Positions 1 through 9,568 of a stretch of 64,000 bases of DNA are shown here, in pieces. The notes beneath the pieces are model-generated. The model was not told where the DNA came from. It searched no databases and was given only the letters and a program-made list of their open reading frames with translations. Numbering within the stretch: position 1 is the first letter of the stretch; each line of letters starts with the position of its first letter. Both the position numbers and the translations under genes were made by a program. Origin of the DNA: Pseudorhodobacter wandonensis (lineage in GTDB: Bacteria; Pseudomonadota; Alphaproteobacteria; Rhodobacterales; Rhodobacteraceae); contig NZ_LGHT01000026.1 of the NCBI RefSeq assembly GCF_001202035.1, positions 186,001 to 250,000 on the forward strand, given 5' to 3'.

Positions 1-1637
1 TGGAATGCGAGGCACGGCCTTCGAATGCCAAAAAGGTGGTTATCCTTGGTGGTGGCCCGAACCGGATTGGCCAAGGGATCGAGTTTGATTACTGCTGCTG
101 CCATGCCTGCTATGCGCTGACCGAAGCGGGCTATGAAACCATCATGATCAACTGCAACCCCGAGACGGTTTCGACCGACTATGACACCTCGGACCGGTTG
201 TATTTTGAACCGCTGACGCTGGAACATGTGCTGGAAATTCTGCGGGTTGAGCAGGAAAACGGCACGCTGCATGGCGTGATCGTGCAGTTCGGCGGGCAGA
301 CGCCGCTAAAGCTGGCGAATGCGCTGCAAGATGAGGGCATTCCGATCCTTGGCACCACACCCGATGCGATTGACCTTGCCGAAGATCGTGAGCGTTTCCA
401 ACAGCTTTTGCACAAGCTTGGCCTGAAGCAACCGCATAATGGCACAGCGCGCAGCCGTGATGAGGCCTTTGCTGTGGCGGCCGAGGTGGGCTATCCGCTG
501 GTTATCCGCCCGTCCTTTGTTCTGGGCGGCCGCGCGATGGAGATCATCCGCGATGATGCACAGCTTGAACGTTATATCCGTGAGGCGGTGCAGGTTTCGG
601 GCAAGAACCCTGTGCTGTTGGATAGCTACCTGTCTGGCGCGATTGAGGTGGATGTCGATGCCCTGTCGGATGGCCAGAATGTCCATGTTGCGGGCATTAT
701 GGAGCATATTGAAGAGGCGGGTGTGCACTCGGGCGATAGCGCCTGTTCACTGCCGCCGCATTCGCTGTCACCTGCGATAATTGAGCAGTTGAAAGTGCAG
801 ACCGTGGCGATGGCGCGGGCGCTGAATGTTGTGGGCTTGATGAACGTACAATTCGCGCTGAAAGGCGATGATATTTATGTTCTCGAGGTCAACCCGCGGG
901 CATCGCGCACGGTGCCATTCGTGGCCAAGGCGACCGATTCCGCCATTGCCTCGATTGCCGCGCGTCTGATGGCGGGTGAGCCGATGAGCAACTTCCCGAT
1001 GCGCGCGCCCTATGCCGCCGATGCGGGGCCGGATACCGACCTGCCGCTGGCCGACCCGAACACCCTTGCCAACCCGATCACACCTTGGTTCAGCGTCAAA
1101 GAGGCGGTTCTGCCCTTTGCCCGCTTTCCCGGTGTTGACCCGCTGCTGGGGCCGGAAATGCGCTCGACCGGCGAGGTTATGGGCTGGGACCGCACCTTCC
1201 CGCTGGCGTTCCTTAAGGCGCAAATGGGTGCAGGCACACACCTGCCCGAGGAAGGCCGCGTGTTCCTGTCGATCAAGGATATGGACAAAACCGACGCCAT
1301 GGCCGCCGCTGCGCGCGATTTGGTGGAAATGGGGTTCGAGATTGTGGCGACCAAGGGCACGGCGGTTTGGCTGGCCTCGGTCGGGGTTACTGCGACGCTG
1401 GTGAACAAGGTCTATGAAGGCCGCCCGAACATTGTGGACCGCTTGAAAAACAGTGACATCGCACTGGTGTTGAACACGACCGAAGGCACGCAATCGATCA
1501 CCGACTCGCGCGATATCCGCCGCGTGGCCCTGATGGATAAAATCCCGTATTTCACCACCGCTGCGGGCTCGATTGCCGCTGTATCGGCGATGAAGGCACG
1601 GGAAGAGGGTATCGGGGTGCGGACGCTGCAGGGGTGA
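1..1637 (+). CDS. carB: Carbamoyl-phosphate synthase large subunit, 3' part
   Basis: Makes carbamoyl phosphate from bicarbonate, ammonia channelled from CarA and two ATP, for pyrimidine and arginine synthesis in the cytoplasm. The frame is open from the window edge, so the gene starts outside; about the last 545 of the usual 1,100 or so residues are present. Visible in order are the entry to the second synthetase half ([16 protein letters not shown]), its ATP-grasp fold ([16 protein letters not shown], then [17 protein letters not shown]), and a C-terminal MGS-like allosteric domain in the last 130 or so residues. It ends in TGA, followed by a probable terminator. The family assignment is certain; only the N-terminal half cannot be judged. 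Confidence 0.97.
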   Translation, partial: ECEARPSNAKKVVILGGGPNRIGQGIEFDYCCCHACYALTEAGYETIMINCNPETVSTDYDTSDRLYFEPLTLEHVLEILRVEQENGTLHGVIVQFGGQTPLKLANALQDEGIPILGTTPDAIDLAEDRERFQQLLHKLGLKQPHNGTARSRDEAFAVAAEVGYPLVIRPSFVLGGRAMEIIRDDAQLERYIREAVQVSGKNPVLLDSYLSGAIEVDVDALSDGQNVHVAGIMEHIEEAGVHSGDSACSLPPHSLSPAIIEQLKVQTVAMARALNVVGLMNVQFALKGDDIYVLEVNPRASRTVPFVAKATDSAIASIAARLMAGEPMSNFPMRAPYAADAGPDTDLPLADPNTLANPITPWFSVKEAVLPFARFPGVDPLLGPEMRSTGEVMGWDRTFPLAFLKAQMGAGTHLPEEGRVFLSIKDMDKTDAMAAAARDLVEMGFEIVATKGTAVWLASVGVTATLVNKVYEGRPNIVDRLKNSDIALVLNTTEGTQSITDSRDIRRVALMDKIPYFTTAAGSIAAVSAMKAREEGIGVRTLQG

Positions 1638-1649
1638 TACCCTTTGAAG

Positions 1650-1707
1650 GTCGAGCGGCGCGAAACTTGGGCATTTCGTTCATAGAACAAACGCGCCGCA
1701 ACTCGAC
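1650..1707 (+). terminator. Probable terminator of carB
   Basis: Bases 1650-1662 (GTCGAGCGGCGCG) pair with 1692-1707 (CGCGCCG, a 3-base bulge, CTCGAC), and a T-rich stretch (TTTCTTTGCTTT) follows at once. The loop of about 29 bases is long for an intrinsic terminator, so this is a reasonable but unproven call. It lies 12 bases after the carB stop codon. Confidence 0.5.
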
Positions 1708-1815
1708 TTTCTTTGCTTTGCGGGGCGGCTGGTGTAGCCATGTCGAAATGGTCAACACTTGAACGCAGATCGGTGATTTAACCCACCATTTTGACCAGAC
1801 GCACCATAGGGGCAT

Positions 1816-1838
1816 CGCTGCCAATGTCATTGGCAGCG
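1816..1838. repeat. 23-bp perfect palindrome between convergent genes
   Basis: CGCTGCCAATG, one T, CATTGGCAGCG: 11-bp arms with no mismatch. It sits between the convergent carB and flavin monooxygenase genes with no T-run on either side, so it is not a standard terminator. A second inverted pair (TGGTCAA at 1749-1755, TTGACCA at 1791-1797) lies just before it. It could be a protein-binding operator or an RNA hairpin that protects 3' ends. Confidence 0.55.
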
Positions 1839-1915
1839 GTCAAGGTTGGTTCGGGGTTAGTTTTGCTGTTGAGCTTTCAGATACGCGTACGGGCCGATTT
1901 ATCCTGTACTTCAGG

Positions 1916-3193
1916 TCATTCTGCTGCGTCAGAGATGATGGCGGCCTCGCCGTCATACAGCAGATAGGACCGCTGGATGGCGATCTGATCGACGACGTGT
2001 TTGGCGTCATGCCACACCCCCCAGAGGAATGACGACCCGCGCCGCGACAGCCATGGCAGGCCGAGGAAATACACATCCGGCGCGACGCAAACACCGCGCT
2101 GATGGATTGGCGCGCCTTTTTCGTCAAACCCGTCAACCTTTAGCCAGCTGAAATCTTGCCGAAAGCCCGTCGCCCAGATGATGGTCGAAACGCCTTCCTT
2201 GGCAAGATCGAGGGCATGAATCGGGTGCTTCATGCTGTCAGGTTCGGGGAACATCTTGCGCGCGTCCGGGTCTGGCGGCAGGTCAAGCCCCATGCGCTCT
2301 GCATAGGCGTCGGCCATATCCAGAACTTGCAGGTAATCCGCATCGCCTGCCGCAACATTGGCGACCAGATCGTTTTCAAACGCCAACACGCCGTTGGCAA
2401 AGCTTTTGGTGCGGCCAACCAAGGTTACGCCCTCGCCGGCAAGGCGGCGAAAATCCATTGTGTGCCCACCGCGCGCGCCGCTTACGGCAATCGTCACATG
2501 CTCGGCCCCCGGTTTAGGGGCGGCAATATCCCACAGCCCCAGAACGCCCAGCCACCACACATTGTCCCGCCCCCGATAGCGGCGCGGCGGGCGGCCATGC
2601 GGGCCGACAGACAGAAACACCTTGCGGCCTGCGCGGTTCAGCTCTTCTGCGATTTGCGCGCCTGAAGATCCGGCGCCAACCACCATCACAGCCCCTTCGG
2701 GCAATTGCGCGGGGTTTTTGTAGTGAAACGAGTGGAGTTGATGCAGGCCTGCGGCTTCGGGCACGATCGGCGGAATAGCGGGGTGCTGGAATGCGCCCGT
2801 AGCAGCAATGATGCGGCGGGCCTGAATGTCACCCTTATTGGTTTTCACCAAGAAACAACCTTGCCCCTGCATTCGCTTGGCCTCGATCACCTCTACCCCC
2901 TCGCGGATTGGGGCGTTGATCTTGGCGGCATAATCGACCAGATATTGCGCAAAGCGGTCTTTGGAAACAAATTCATCCGGCGCGCAGCCTTTGAATTCCA
3001 GCCCCGGAAAGCGGTCATGCCACGCAGGCCCATTCGCAACCAGCCCATCCCAGCGGCCTGTGCGCCACGCCTCGGCAATACGGTTTTTTTCCAGCACCAG
3101 ATGCGGCACGCCGGCACGGGTCAAATGCTCACTTGCGGCAATCCCCGCCTGCCCGCCGCCAATAACCAGCGTATCCGTTTTTTCGATGGGCAT
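1916..3193 (-). CDS. Flavin-dependent monooxygenase / NAD(P)-FAD oxidoreductase
   Basis: A 425-residue class B flavoprotein monooxygenase-like enzyme. The N-terminal Rossmann motif (LVIGGGQAGIAASEHL, residues 9-24) binds FAD, and a second one (VMVVGAGSSGAQIAEEL, near residue 170) should bind NAD(P)H. An ATGF-type motif (TIIWATGFRQDFSWL) closes the core. This architecture is shared by flavin monooxygenases and CzcO-like oxidoreductases, which oxygenate soft nucleophiles or ketones; the substrate cannot be read from sequence. The ATG at 3193 has an AAGGAA Shine-Dalgarno. The gene stands alone, divergent from rhlE and convergent with carB. Confidence 0.85.
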   Translation of the reverse strand: MPIEKTDTLVIGGGQAGIAASEHLTRAGVPHLVLEKNRIAEAWRTGRWDGLVANGPAWHDRFPGLEFKGCAPDEFVSKDRFAQYLVDYAAKINAPIREGVEVIEAKRMQGQGCFLVKTNKGDIQARRIIAATGAFQHPAIPPIVPEAAGLHQLHSFHYKNPAQLPEGAVMVVGAGSSGAQIAEELNRAGRKVFLSVGPHGRPPRRYRGRDNVWWLGVLGLWDIAAPKPGAEHVTIAVSGARGGHTMDFRRLAGEGVTLVGRTKSFANGVLAFENDLVANVAAGDADYLQVLDMADAYAERMGLDLPPDPDARKMFPEPDSMKHPIHALDLAKEGVSTIIWATGFRQDFSWLKVDGFDEKGAPIHQRGVCVAPDVYFLGLPWLSRRGSSFLWGVWHDAKHVVDQIAIQRSYLLYDGEAAIISDAAE

Positions 3194-3540
3194 TGGGCAT
3201 TCCTTTGTATGTATCGGGCAGCGTTGACGGCCTTAATTCAGGCCAGCGTTTGAACTAGCTTAGGCTAGGCGCGCTGAAAATTACGTTCTCTCTCAGCCTT
3301 GGTTAGTTTGCTCCTAAACCCTCGACTCAGGGCCTATGGATAGATTAGAGCCGCTTTGCCGGGGTGTTCAAGGTTGTTGACGTGGCGAATAAGAACTCTG
3401 GAGGCTGCGCCGTGTCGGGGCAGTTTTTGACTATGTTCTTGTGACGCAAAACCCCGCGCGCGCCGACCACCCCTTGACAAATCCGTCAAACTCCCCCATC
3501 TGCGCCTAATCCGAGTGCCCGTGCCGCGTGAGCATGTGAA
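3194..3540. other. Intergenic region between divergent oxidoreductase and rhlE
   Basis: No convincing gene on either strand. It must hold the promoters of both flanking genes. A TTGACA hexamer at 3474-3479 forms a small inverted repeat with GTCAA at 3485-3489 and could be the -35 box for the rhlE leader, but no good -10 box lies 16-18 bases downstream. Confidence 0.4.
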
Positions 3541-3686
3541 CGGCCCGGATGACAGGTTCCCACCGTCACGCAGGGGTTCCGCGGTGCCGACGGGGTGTTT
3601 GCAGGTGCAGGCATCCGAGGCGCGCGCCGCTTCCTCTTTGCCGCGATGATTGCGGCGCTAGGCGCGTGGTTTCACGGGCCGGAAAG
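3541..3686 (+). promoter_or_regulatory. Structured 5' leader of rhlE
   Basis: CGGCCCG (3541-3547) can pair with CGGGCCG (3675-3681), closing a domain of about 140 bases. Inside, GCGCGCC (3622-3628) pairs with GGCGCGT (3661-3667, with one G-U pair), enclosing a hairpin GCCGC/GCGGC (3640-3644, 3652-3656). The closing helix ends on the first base of the GGAAAG Shine-Dalgarno (3681-3686), so it could mask ribosome binding. Cold-induced DEAD-box helicase genes often have long structured leaders; that this one is regulatory is inference from pairing alone. Confidence 0.45.
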
Positions 3687-3693
3687 ACTATTT

Positions 3694-5034
3694 ATGACGA
3701 CGTTTGCTGATTTGGGCCTTTCGCCCAAGCTGATGGCTGGTTTGGACAAAGCCGGCTACACTGCCCCCACCCCTATTCAGGTGCAGGCCATTCCGCATAT
3801 TATGAAGGGCCGTGATATCATGGGCCTTGCCCAGACCGGCACCGGCAAAACCGCCGCCTTTGGCCTGCCTTTGCTGCACCGTTTGCTGGATATCGGCCAC
3901 CCGCCTGCACCGCGCACCGTGCGCAGCGTGATCTTGGCGCCGACCCGTGAACTGGTGTCCCAGATCTCGGACAACCTGACCAATTACACCAAAGGCACGC
4001 CTGTTAAAGTGGTGATGATCACTGGCGGCGCGTCGATTTTCCGCCAGTCGGAAAAGCTGGCACGTGGCGCCGATGTGGTGGTTGCGACCCCCGGCCGCCT
4101 GATCGACCTGTTGGACCGCAAGGCCCTGACGCTTGAGGCTTGTGGCTATCTGGTGCTGGACGAAGCCGACCAGATGCTTGACATGGGCTTTATCCATGCG
4201 CTGCGCAAAATCGCGCAATATATCCCGCTGAAACGCCAGACCATGCTGTTTTCGGCCACCATGCCAAAGCTGATCGAAGATCTGGCCGGTACGTATCTTC
4301 GCGATCCGGTCAAGGTGCAGGTGGCCCCCCCCGGCAAGCCGGTGGAACGTATTGAACAATCGGTGCATTTCACCCCGCAAGGCGATAAGGCCAAGCTGCT
4401 GGAAGGTTATTTGAAAGACCATGTGGGCGAGCAGGCGTTGGTCTTTGGCCGCACCAAGCATGGCTCGGAAAAGCTGATGAAGCTGTTGGTATCCTGGGGC
4501 TTTAAGGCCGGTTCGATTCACGGCAACAAAAGCCAGAACCAGCGTGACCGCACCCTGACCGAATTCCGCAATGGCGAGCTGGACGTGCTGGTGGCGACCG
4601 ATGTGGCCGCGCGTGGCATTGATATTCCGGGCGTGCGCCATGTCTATAACTATGACCTGCCGAACGTGCCGGAAAACTATGTGCACCGCATTGGCCGGAC
4701 GGCGCGCGCGGGTGCCGATGGGCGTGCCGTCGCATTCTGTGCGCCTGCCGAAATGGGCGAGTTGAAAGACATTGAAAAGCTGTTGAAAAACACCTTGCCG
4801 ATTATCGGTGGCGCGCCTTGGGGCCTTGCCGATATCAAGGCCGCGCCGAAACCAGCGCAGCGCGGCGCACGCCCGCCGCGTGGGGGTGGTCAGGGCAAGC
4901 CGCGCTCGGCACAAGGTGGCAAGCCAAAGCCGCAGGGCAAGCCAATGCGCGGTGTTGAAGGTGGGCTGGGTTCGCCGAAAAAATCGGGGCCAAAGCGCGC
5001 CCCACGGCCACAGGGCCGCAGCAACGTAGCGTAA
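3694..5034 (+). CDS. rhlE: DEAD-box ATP-dependent RNA helicase, RhlE type
   Basis: Unwinds RNA duplexes during ribosome assembly and RNA decay, often under cold stress. The 446-residue protein shows the Q motif (TPIQ, 26-29), Walker A (AQTGTGKT, 46-53), PTREL (83-87), DEAD (156-159), SAT (187-189) and the C-terminal HRIGRTARAG motif. A basic Gly/Pro/Lys/Arg-rich tail follows from about residue 400, typical of RhlE. The start MTTFADLGLS at 3694 was chosen because the family begins there and GGAAAG lies 7 bases upstream; the frame is open further upstream, but that stretch belongs to the structured leader. Confidence 0.93.
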   Translation: MTTFADLGLSPKLMAGLDKAGYTAPTPIQVQAIPHIMKGRDIMGLAQTGTGKTAAFGLPLLHRLLDIGHPPAPRTVRSVILAPTRELVSQISDNLTNYTKGTPVKVVMITGGASIFRQSEKLARGADVVVATPGRLIDLLDRKALTLEACGYLVLDEADQMLDMGFIHALRKIAQYIPLKRQTMLFSATMPKLIEDLAGTYLRDPVKVQVAPPGKPVERIEQSVHFTPQGDKAKLLEGYLKDHVGEQALVFGRTKHGSEKLMKLLVSWGFKAGSIHGNKSQNQRDRTLTEFRNGELDVLVATDVAARGIDIPGVRHVYNYDLPNVPENYVHRIGRTARAGADGRAVAFCAPAEMGELKDIEKLLKNTLPIIGGAPWGLADIKAAPKPAQRGARPPRGGGQGKPRSAQGGKPKPQGKPMRGVEGGLGSPKKSGPKRAPRPQGRSNVA

Positions 5035-5076
5035 TCACGCAAAAGGCTGGTGCGAATTGTCGCGCCAGCCGCCCTA

Positions 5077-5529
5077 TTAATGCGCTTCTTCTTCGAGGTT
5101 CAGTTTCATTTCCAGCAAGACCTGCTGGATGGACAAGGTTTCGCGCAGCAGGCGTTTTGCCTCGTTGATCGAAATCCTGCCATCTGAAATGGCCAGATTA
5201 TATTCGCCCATCAGCAGCGCAAACCGCTGCGACAATGCCACCACATCCGAGTTGATGCCCTGCGAGGTCGAATTGCGTTTGCTGCCATCATAGGCCATCG
5301 TAATGCCACGCAAATCGGCCAAGGCGCTGGTAACATGGGGAAAACTGGCTGCAGCCTCAAGCGCTGCGACAACATCGACCGGCATGAAGCGATCTGCATG
5401 TTCTTCGGCATCCGAATAATAGCGGCCCAGCGTAGCCTTGGATTTACCCGACAATTCGCAAGCCGCCTCGATCCCCACATCCTTTACCAAGGCTTCGGTG
5501 TGCTTTTTCAGGTAACTGTGGTATTTCAT
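5077..5529 (-). CDS. Hypothetical protein with a possible HTH N-terminus
   Basis: 150 residues, no signal peptide or membrane segment. The first 40 residues (around EAACELSGKSKATLGRYY) resemble the helix-turn-helix of small phage-type regulators, and the C-terminal 60 residues look helical and charged (INEAKRLLRETLSIQQVLLE, then an acidic EEE tail). It may be a small DNA-binding protein, but no family is recognised with confidence. It is transcribed alone, convergent with rhlE and divergent from tdk. Codon use looks like that of its neighbours, so recent transfer is not evident. Confidence 0.6.
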   Translation of the reverse strand: MKYHSYLKKHTEALVKDVGIEAACELSGKSKATLGRYYSDAEEHADRFMPVDVVAALEAAASFPHVTSALADLRGITMAYDGSKRNSTSQGINSDVVALSQRFALLMGEYNLAISDGRISINEAKRLLRETLSIQQVLLEMKLNLEEEAH

Positions 5530-5930
5530 ACTGTCACTTTCGGCTTTGGTCCCGGAACCATCTGGGGGAAATCGTTTTACCTTTTCCCATTAATCTGCCG
5601 TTAAGGATTTGTCATCTATGAATTCAGTTCCAGCATGTGCTGGGATGTTTCCGAGTAACCGGTGCCCCCAGCATCGGGGTGAGTGGGGCCCGTCGCATCT
5701 TTGCCTTGGTTATGGCCGACGAGCCCTCGTTCGTCGTGATGCGGCGGCCTATTCGTAAATGGTTTATGTAGTGTGTTAAAAGGTTCTGCGGGGTTGATAG
5801 AGGTGTGTGTTTGCCGCTGTGACCCCGCGTTTACCAACTCTTTTTAACCACGCCCAGACGGCAGGTTGATTTGGCATTTTGTCATCTAAATTCTGCTTTC
5901 CCCCAAGGCCGCGCAACGCTATCACACGGC
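5530..5930. other. 401-base divergent intergenic region with hairpins
   Basis: No supported coding sequence. On the + strand three inverted repeats lie in a row: TCCAGC/GCTGGG around 5629-5644, GCCCC/GGGGC around 5664-5689, and a 10-bp stem CCGTCGCATC (5690-5699) with GATGCGGCGG (5738-5747, one G-U pair) that encloses GACGA/TCGTC. No T-run follows. This could be a small RNA or a long leader of either flanking gene, or chance pairing in GC-rich DNA. Confidence 0.3.
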
Positions 5931-6509
5931 ATGGCCAAGCTTTACTTTCACTACTCTACAATGAATGCGGGGAAATCGACCTCGCTGTTGCAAGCCTCGC
6001 ATAACTATCGCGAAGGCGGAATGAACACCTATTTGATCACGGCCCAGTTGGACCGGCGGGCGGGGCATGCGCGGATTTCCAGCCGTATCGGCATTGGTCA
6101 AGACGCCGATACTTTTGCTGCGGGCGATGATATTTACGCCAAGATCGCCGCGCGCAAGACCAAAGAGCCGGTGGCTTGTGTGTTCATTGATGAGGCACAG
6201 TTTCTGACCAAGGCCCAAGTTTGGCAATTGGCGCGGGCGGTGGATGATCTGGGCGTACCGATCATGTGCTATGGTTTGCGCGTTGATTTTCAGGGCAATC
6301 TTTTCCCCGGCTCTGCCGCCCTGCTGGCCTGGGCGGATGAAATGCGCGAGGTGCGCACGATTTGCCACTGCGGGAAAAAGGCGACGATGGTGGTGCGCAA
6401 AGGGCCGGATGGCACTGTGCTTAAAGACGGCGAGCAAGTGCAGATTGGCGGCAATGAAAGCTATCTTTCGCTGTGTCGCAGGCATTGGCGCCAAGCGGTT
6501 GGTGATTAA
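5931..6509 (+). CDS. tdk: Thymidine kinase
   Basis: Phosphorylates thymidine to dTMP with ATP in the salvage pathway. The 192-residue protein has the type II fold: Walker A around residues 11-17 (MNAGKST), the DEAQF motif (VFIDEAQFL, 84-92) with the catalytic glutamate, and a zinc lasso site with C145, C147, C182 and H185 (ICHCGKKA, LCRRH). The lasso ends in IGGNESYLSLC, which contacts the base. The start MAKLYFHYST at 5931 matches the family; the frame is open 20 codons further but with no homologous look. It is a single gene with no obvious partner. Confidence 0.95.
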   Translation: MAKLYFHYSTMNAGKSTSLLQASHNYREGGMNTYLITAQLDRRAGHARISSRIGIGQDADTFAAGDDIYAKIAARKTKEPVACVFIDEAQFLTKAQVWQLARAVDDLGVPIMCYGLRVDFQGNLFPGSAALLAWADEMREVRTICHCGKKATMVVRKGPDGTVLKDGEQVQIGGNESYLSLCRRHWRQAVGD

Positions 6510-6639
6510 GAAACACAAGCGCCGTTTTACCTCTGGTCGGGTGGAAATCTGCGCGCGCCATCAAAGGCCGCGCATTTGACTTTACCGACTCATCCATAAT
6601 CGTCCATGCTGGCCGCCGGAGAGCTTTGCGGGAGGATCT

Positions 6640-8267
6640 ATGGGCTGGCTTGCGGATGAAACTGGGTTGGAGCGTTCGGCGGCCAATCATGTGGCATTGA
6701 CACCGTTGTCGCATTTGGCACGGGCGGCAGATGTGTTTCCAGACAGGCCTGCAATGATTTACGGCCAGACGCGGCGCAGCTATGCACAGTATCATGACCG
6801 CGTGACCCGCCTTGCCTCGGCTTTGACGGCGCATGGGGTGCGGCCGGGCGATGTGGTGGCGACATTGCTGCCCAACATCCCCGCACATGCCGAGGCGCAT
6901 TTTGGCGTGCCGGCCTGTGGTGCCATCATCAACACCATCAACACGCGGTTAGAGGCCGACACCGTGGGCTATATCTTTGACCATGGTGGCGCGGTGGTTT
7001 TGCTGTGCGACACTGCGTTCCTGCCGCTGGCCGAGGCGGCGATAGAGCTGCAGGCAGGCCCGCCGCCGCATATCATCGAGGTGCCTGATACCGAGGCCGA
7101 CTTTACCGCCACAGGCCGCTACCCCACCTATGAGGGCCTGCTGGAACAGGGCGACCCGGATGATGCGTGGCATATGCCCGAAGATGAGTGGGAAAGCATC
7201 GCGCTGAACTATACCTCGGGACAACGGGGCGGCCCAAAGGCGTGGTCTGCCACCATCGCGGCGCCTATCTGCTGACCATGGGCACGGTGGTCAGCTGGGA
7301 GCTGACGATGTACCCGACCTATCTGACCATCGTGCCGCTGTTTCATTGCAACGGCTGGGGCCATACTTGGATGATGCCGGTTCTGGGCGGCACGATTGTG
7401 TTTTGCCGCGATGTTACAGCGGGCGCGATTTATGATGCGATTGCCGATCATGGGGTTTCGCACTTTGGCGGCGCGCCGATCGTGTTGAATATGTTGATTC
7501 AGGCCAAGCCTGACCAACGCCGCGAATTTAGCCATATCGTACATGCTTTTACCGCTGGCGCCCCGCCGGCTGCGGCCACACTTGCAGCAATCGAACCTTT
7601 GGGCTTTTCGGTCAAGCAGGTCTATGGGTTAACCGAGACCTATGGCCATATCACCGAATGCCTGTGGGATGCGCAATGGGATGCCCTGCCGCAGGCGGAT
7701 CGCGCCGCGATCAAGGCGCGCACCGGCGTTGTGCAACCGATGGCCGGTCAGGCCGTGGTGATGGATGCCAATATGCAGCCTGTGCCGCGTGATGGCGCCA
7801 CCCAAGGCGAGATCATGATCCGTGGCAATACGGTGATGAAAGGCTATTACAAGAACCCCGAGGCCACTGCCGAGGCCTTTGCAGGTGGCTGGTTCCATTC
7901 CGGCGACATCGCCTTTCAGCATCCGAACGGCTATATCAAAATCACCGACCGCGCCAAAGACATCATCATTTCGGGTGGCGAGAATATCAGCTCGGTAGAG
8001 GTGGAAAACGCGCTGATGCATCACCCTGCCGTGTCGCTTTGTGCCGTGGTGGCCCGGCCAAACAGCACATGGGGCGAGGTGCCTTGCGCCTTTGTCGAAT
8101 TAAAGGCCGATACCGAGGTGACCGAGGCCCAGCTGATCGCCTTTGCCCGCAAGCATCTGGCGGGTTTCAAAACCCCAAAGCATGTTGTTTTTGGCGAGTT
8201 GCCAAAAACATCGACTGGAAAAATCCAGAAATTCATGCTGCGCAACGCCGCAAAGCTGTTGGAGTGA
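6640..8267 (+). pseudogene. AMP-binding acyl-CoA synthetase (DmdB-like), frameshifted
   Basis: An adenylate-forming acyl-CoA ligase of about 540 residues. The N-terminal half (6640 to about 7220) and C-terminal half (about 7221-8267) are in different frames. The break falls in the ATP-binding A3 motif: the sequence reads NYTSG, then one base is missing before TTGRPKGVV. Restoring one base between 7220 and 7221 joins both halves perfectly; the later motifs YGLTET, GWFHSGD, KDIIISGGENIS and TGKIQK are intact. The opening (GLERSAANHVALTPLSHLAR) resembles methylmercaptopropionate-CoA ligases (DmdB) and medium-chain ligases, so a role in DMSP-derived or fatty acid activation is possible. As written the gene is inactive; a sequencing error is an equal possibility. 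Confidence 0.85.
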
Positions 8268-8338
8268 CGCTGCAAGATTGTGCAATCGGTGACGGTCGGC
8301 TATCGTTGTGAACAATAAGGCAGCAGGCAAGGCCATAA

Positions 8339-9367
8339 ATGGCAAGTACGGCCCTGAAGAAATATCAAAAGCTGGAAAGCTCTGGTCTATGGCGCGAAAA
8401 TGCCACGGGCCAGAGGCGGGAAGTTATTGCCAATTTGGGGGCGACCTCGCTGATCTTGTCTGACCCAAAGCGCGAGGTGGCATTGGCCCATTGGTCGCTG
8501 CCTGCCGTAACGCGCCTGAACCCCGGAGAGATGCCCGCGCTTTATGCGCCCGATATGTCCGAGGGCGAAACGCTGGAGATCGACGATCAGGTGATGATTT
8601 CGGCGCTTGAAACGGTAAATGCTGCCATTCAGTCAGAGCGCCCGCATCCGGGGCGGTTGCGCAATATGTTTTTGGGTACCATTGCGGTGGCGATCATGGC
8701 GATCGGGGTATTCTGGCTGCCGAATGCACTGGAAGAGCACACGGCCTCTTTCTTGCCCCGGCCGACGCGACAGGAAATCGGGAATGAGGCGCTGGCAGAT
8801 TTGACCCGCCTGACAGGGCAGCCCTGTTCCTCAAAAAGCGGCAAGGTTGCATTGGCCAAGCTGTCGGCGCGGCTGTTCGGGCAGGACGGCGGGGTAGAGC
8901 TGATCGTGGTACGCACTGGTCTGGCCAAGGCCCAAGCCTTGCCGGGGCGGTTGATCGTGCTTCCCGAATCGCTGCTTGCGGAACAAGACGGGCCTGATGT
9001 TGTTGCAGGCTATGCGCTTGCTGCCCGCATCTCGGCCGAGCTGAATGACCCGATGTTGCATTTGCTGCATTATGCGGGGATTACCGCCACATTCCGGCTG
9101 CTGACAACAGGCGATTTACCTGAGTCAGCGGTCAGTGGCTATGCGGAAACCCTGATCACCTCTGAACCGCCACCGCCGTCTGATGCCGTTTTGCTGGCGC
9201 GGTTTGAGGCGGCAGGTCTGGCCACCACACCTTATGCCAATATGCGCGACCCTTCGGGTGTGACCACAGCGGGCCTGATTGAAGGCGATCCGTTCAACGA
9301 TCTGATTCCCCCCGCGCTTTTGCCCGATGGCGATTGGGTCAGCCTGCAAGATATTTGTACAAACTGA
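8339..9367 (+). CDS. Hypothetical membrane-anchored protein, Rhodobacteraceae type
   Basis: 342 residues: a soluble N-terminal domain of about 105 residues, one clear membrane helix (MFLGTIAVAIMAIGVFWL, around residues 109-126), then a C-terminal domain of some 210 residues. The stretch VVAGYALAARISAELNDPM is where a peptidase of the M48 type would carry its HExxH helix, but the histidines are missing, so any such relation would be to an inactive form; this is speculation. It starts 71 bases after the broken acyl-CoA synthetase on the same strand. No function is assigned. Confidence 0.65.
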   Translation: MASTALKKYQKLESSGLWRENATGQRREVIANLGATSLILSDPKREVALAHWSLPAVTRLNPGEMPALYAPDMSEGETLEIDDQVMISALETVNAAIQSERPHPGRLRNMFLGTIAVAIMAIGVFWLPNALEEHTASFLPRPTRQEIGNEALADLTRLTGQPCSSKSGKVALAKLSARLFGQDGGVELIVVRTGLAKAQALPGRLIVLPESLLAEQDGPDVVAGYALAARISAELNDPMLHLLHYAGITATFRLLTTGDLPESAVSGYAETLITSEPPPPSDAVLLARFEAAGLATTPYANMRDPSGVTTAGLIEGDPFNDLIPPALLPDGDWVSLQDICTN

Positions 9368-9568
9368 CGGCGCCACAGGGCGGTATCACGGGGCGGTATC
9401 TTGTGATGCAGGCGCCCCCTCCCCCAACCACTGGTGCCGGGCCGGCGGAACTGCGTTAAATCTATGGTTTTGCCCATTTTTGTTGAAAAAATTGCCGGAA
9501 TCTGTATGGTTTCTTCATTACAAACAATAGCGGCGGGGCATACTCCGCGTGAACCATGAGGCCGAGCC

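Noticed and set aside
5616-5837. 73-codon frame on the minus strand in the tdk divergent region
   Set aside because: It has no ribosome site, an unusual His/Thr-rich composition, and overlaps the hairpins; not supported as a gene.
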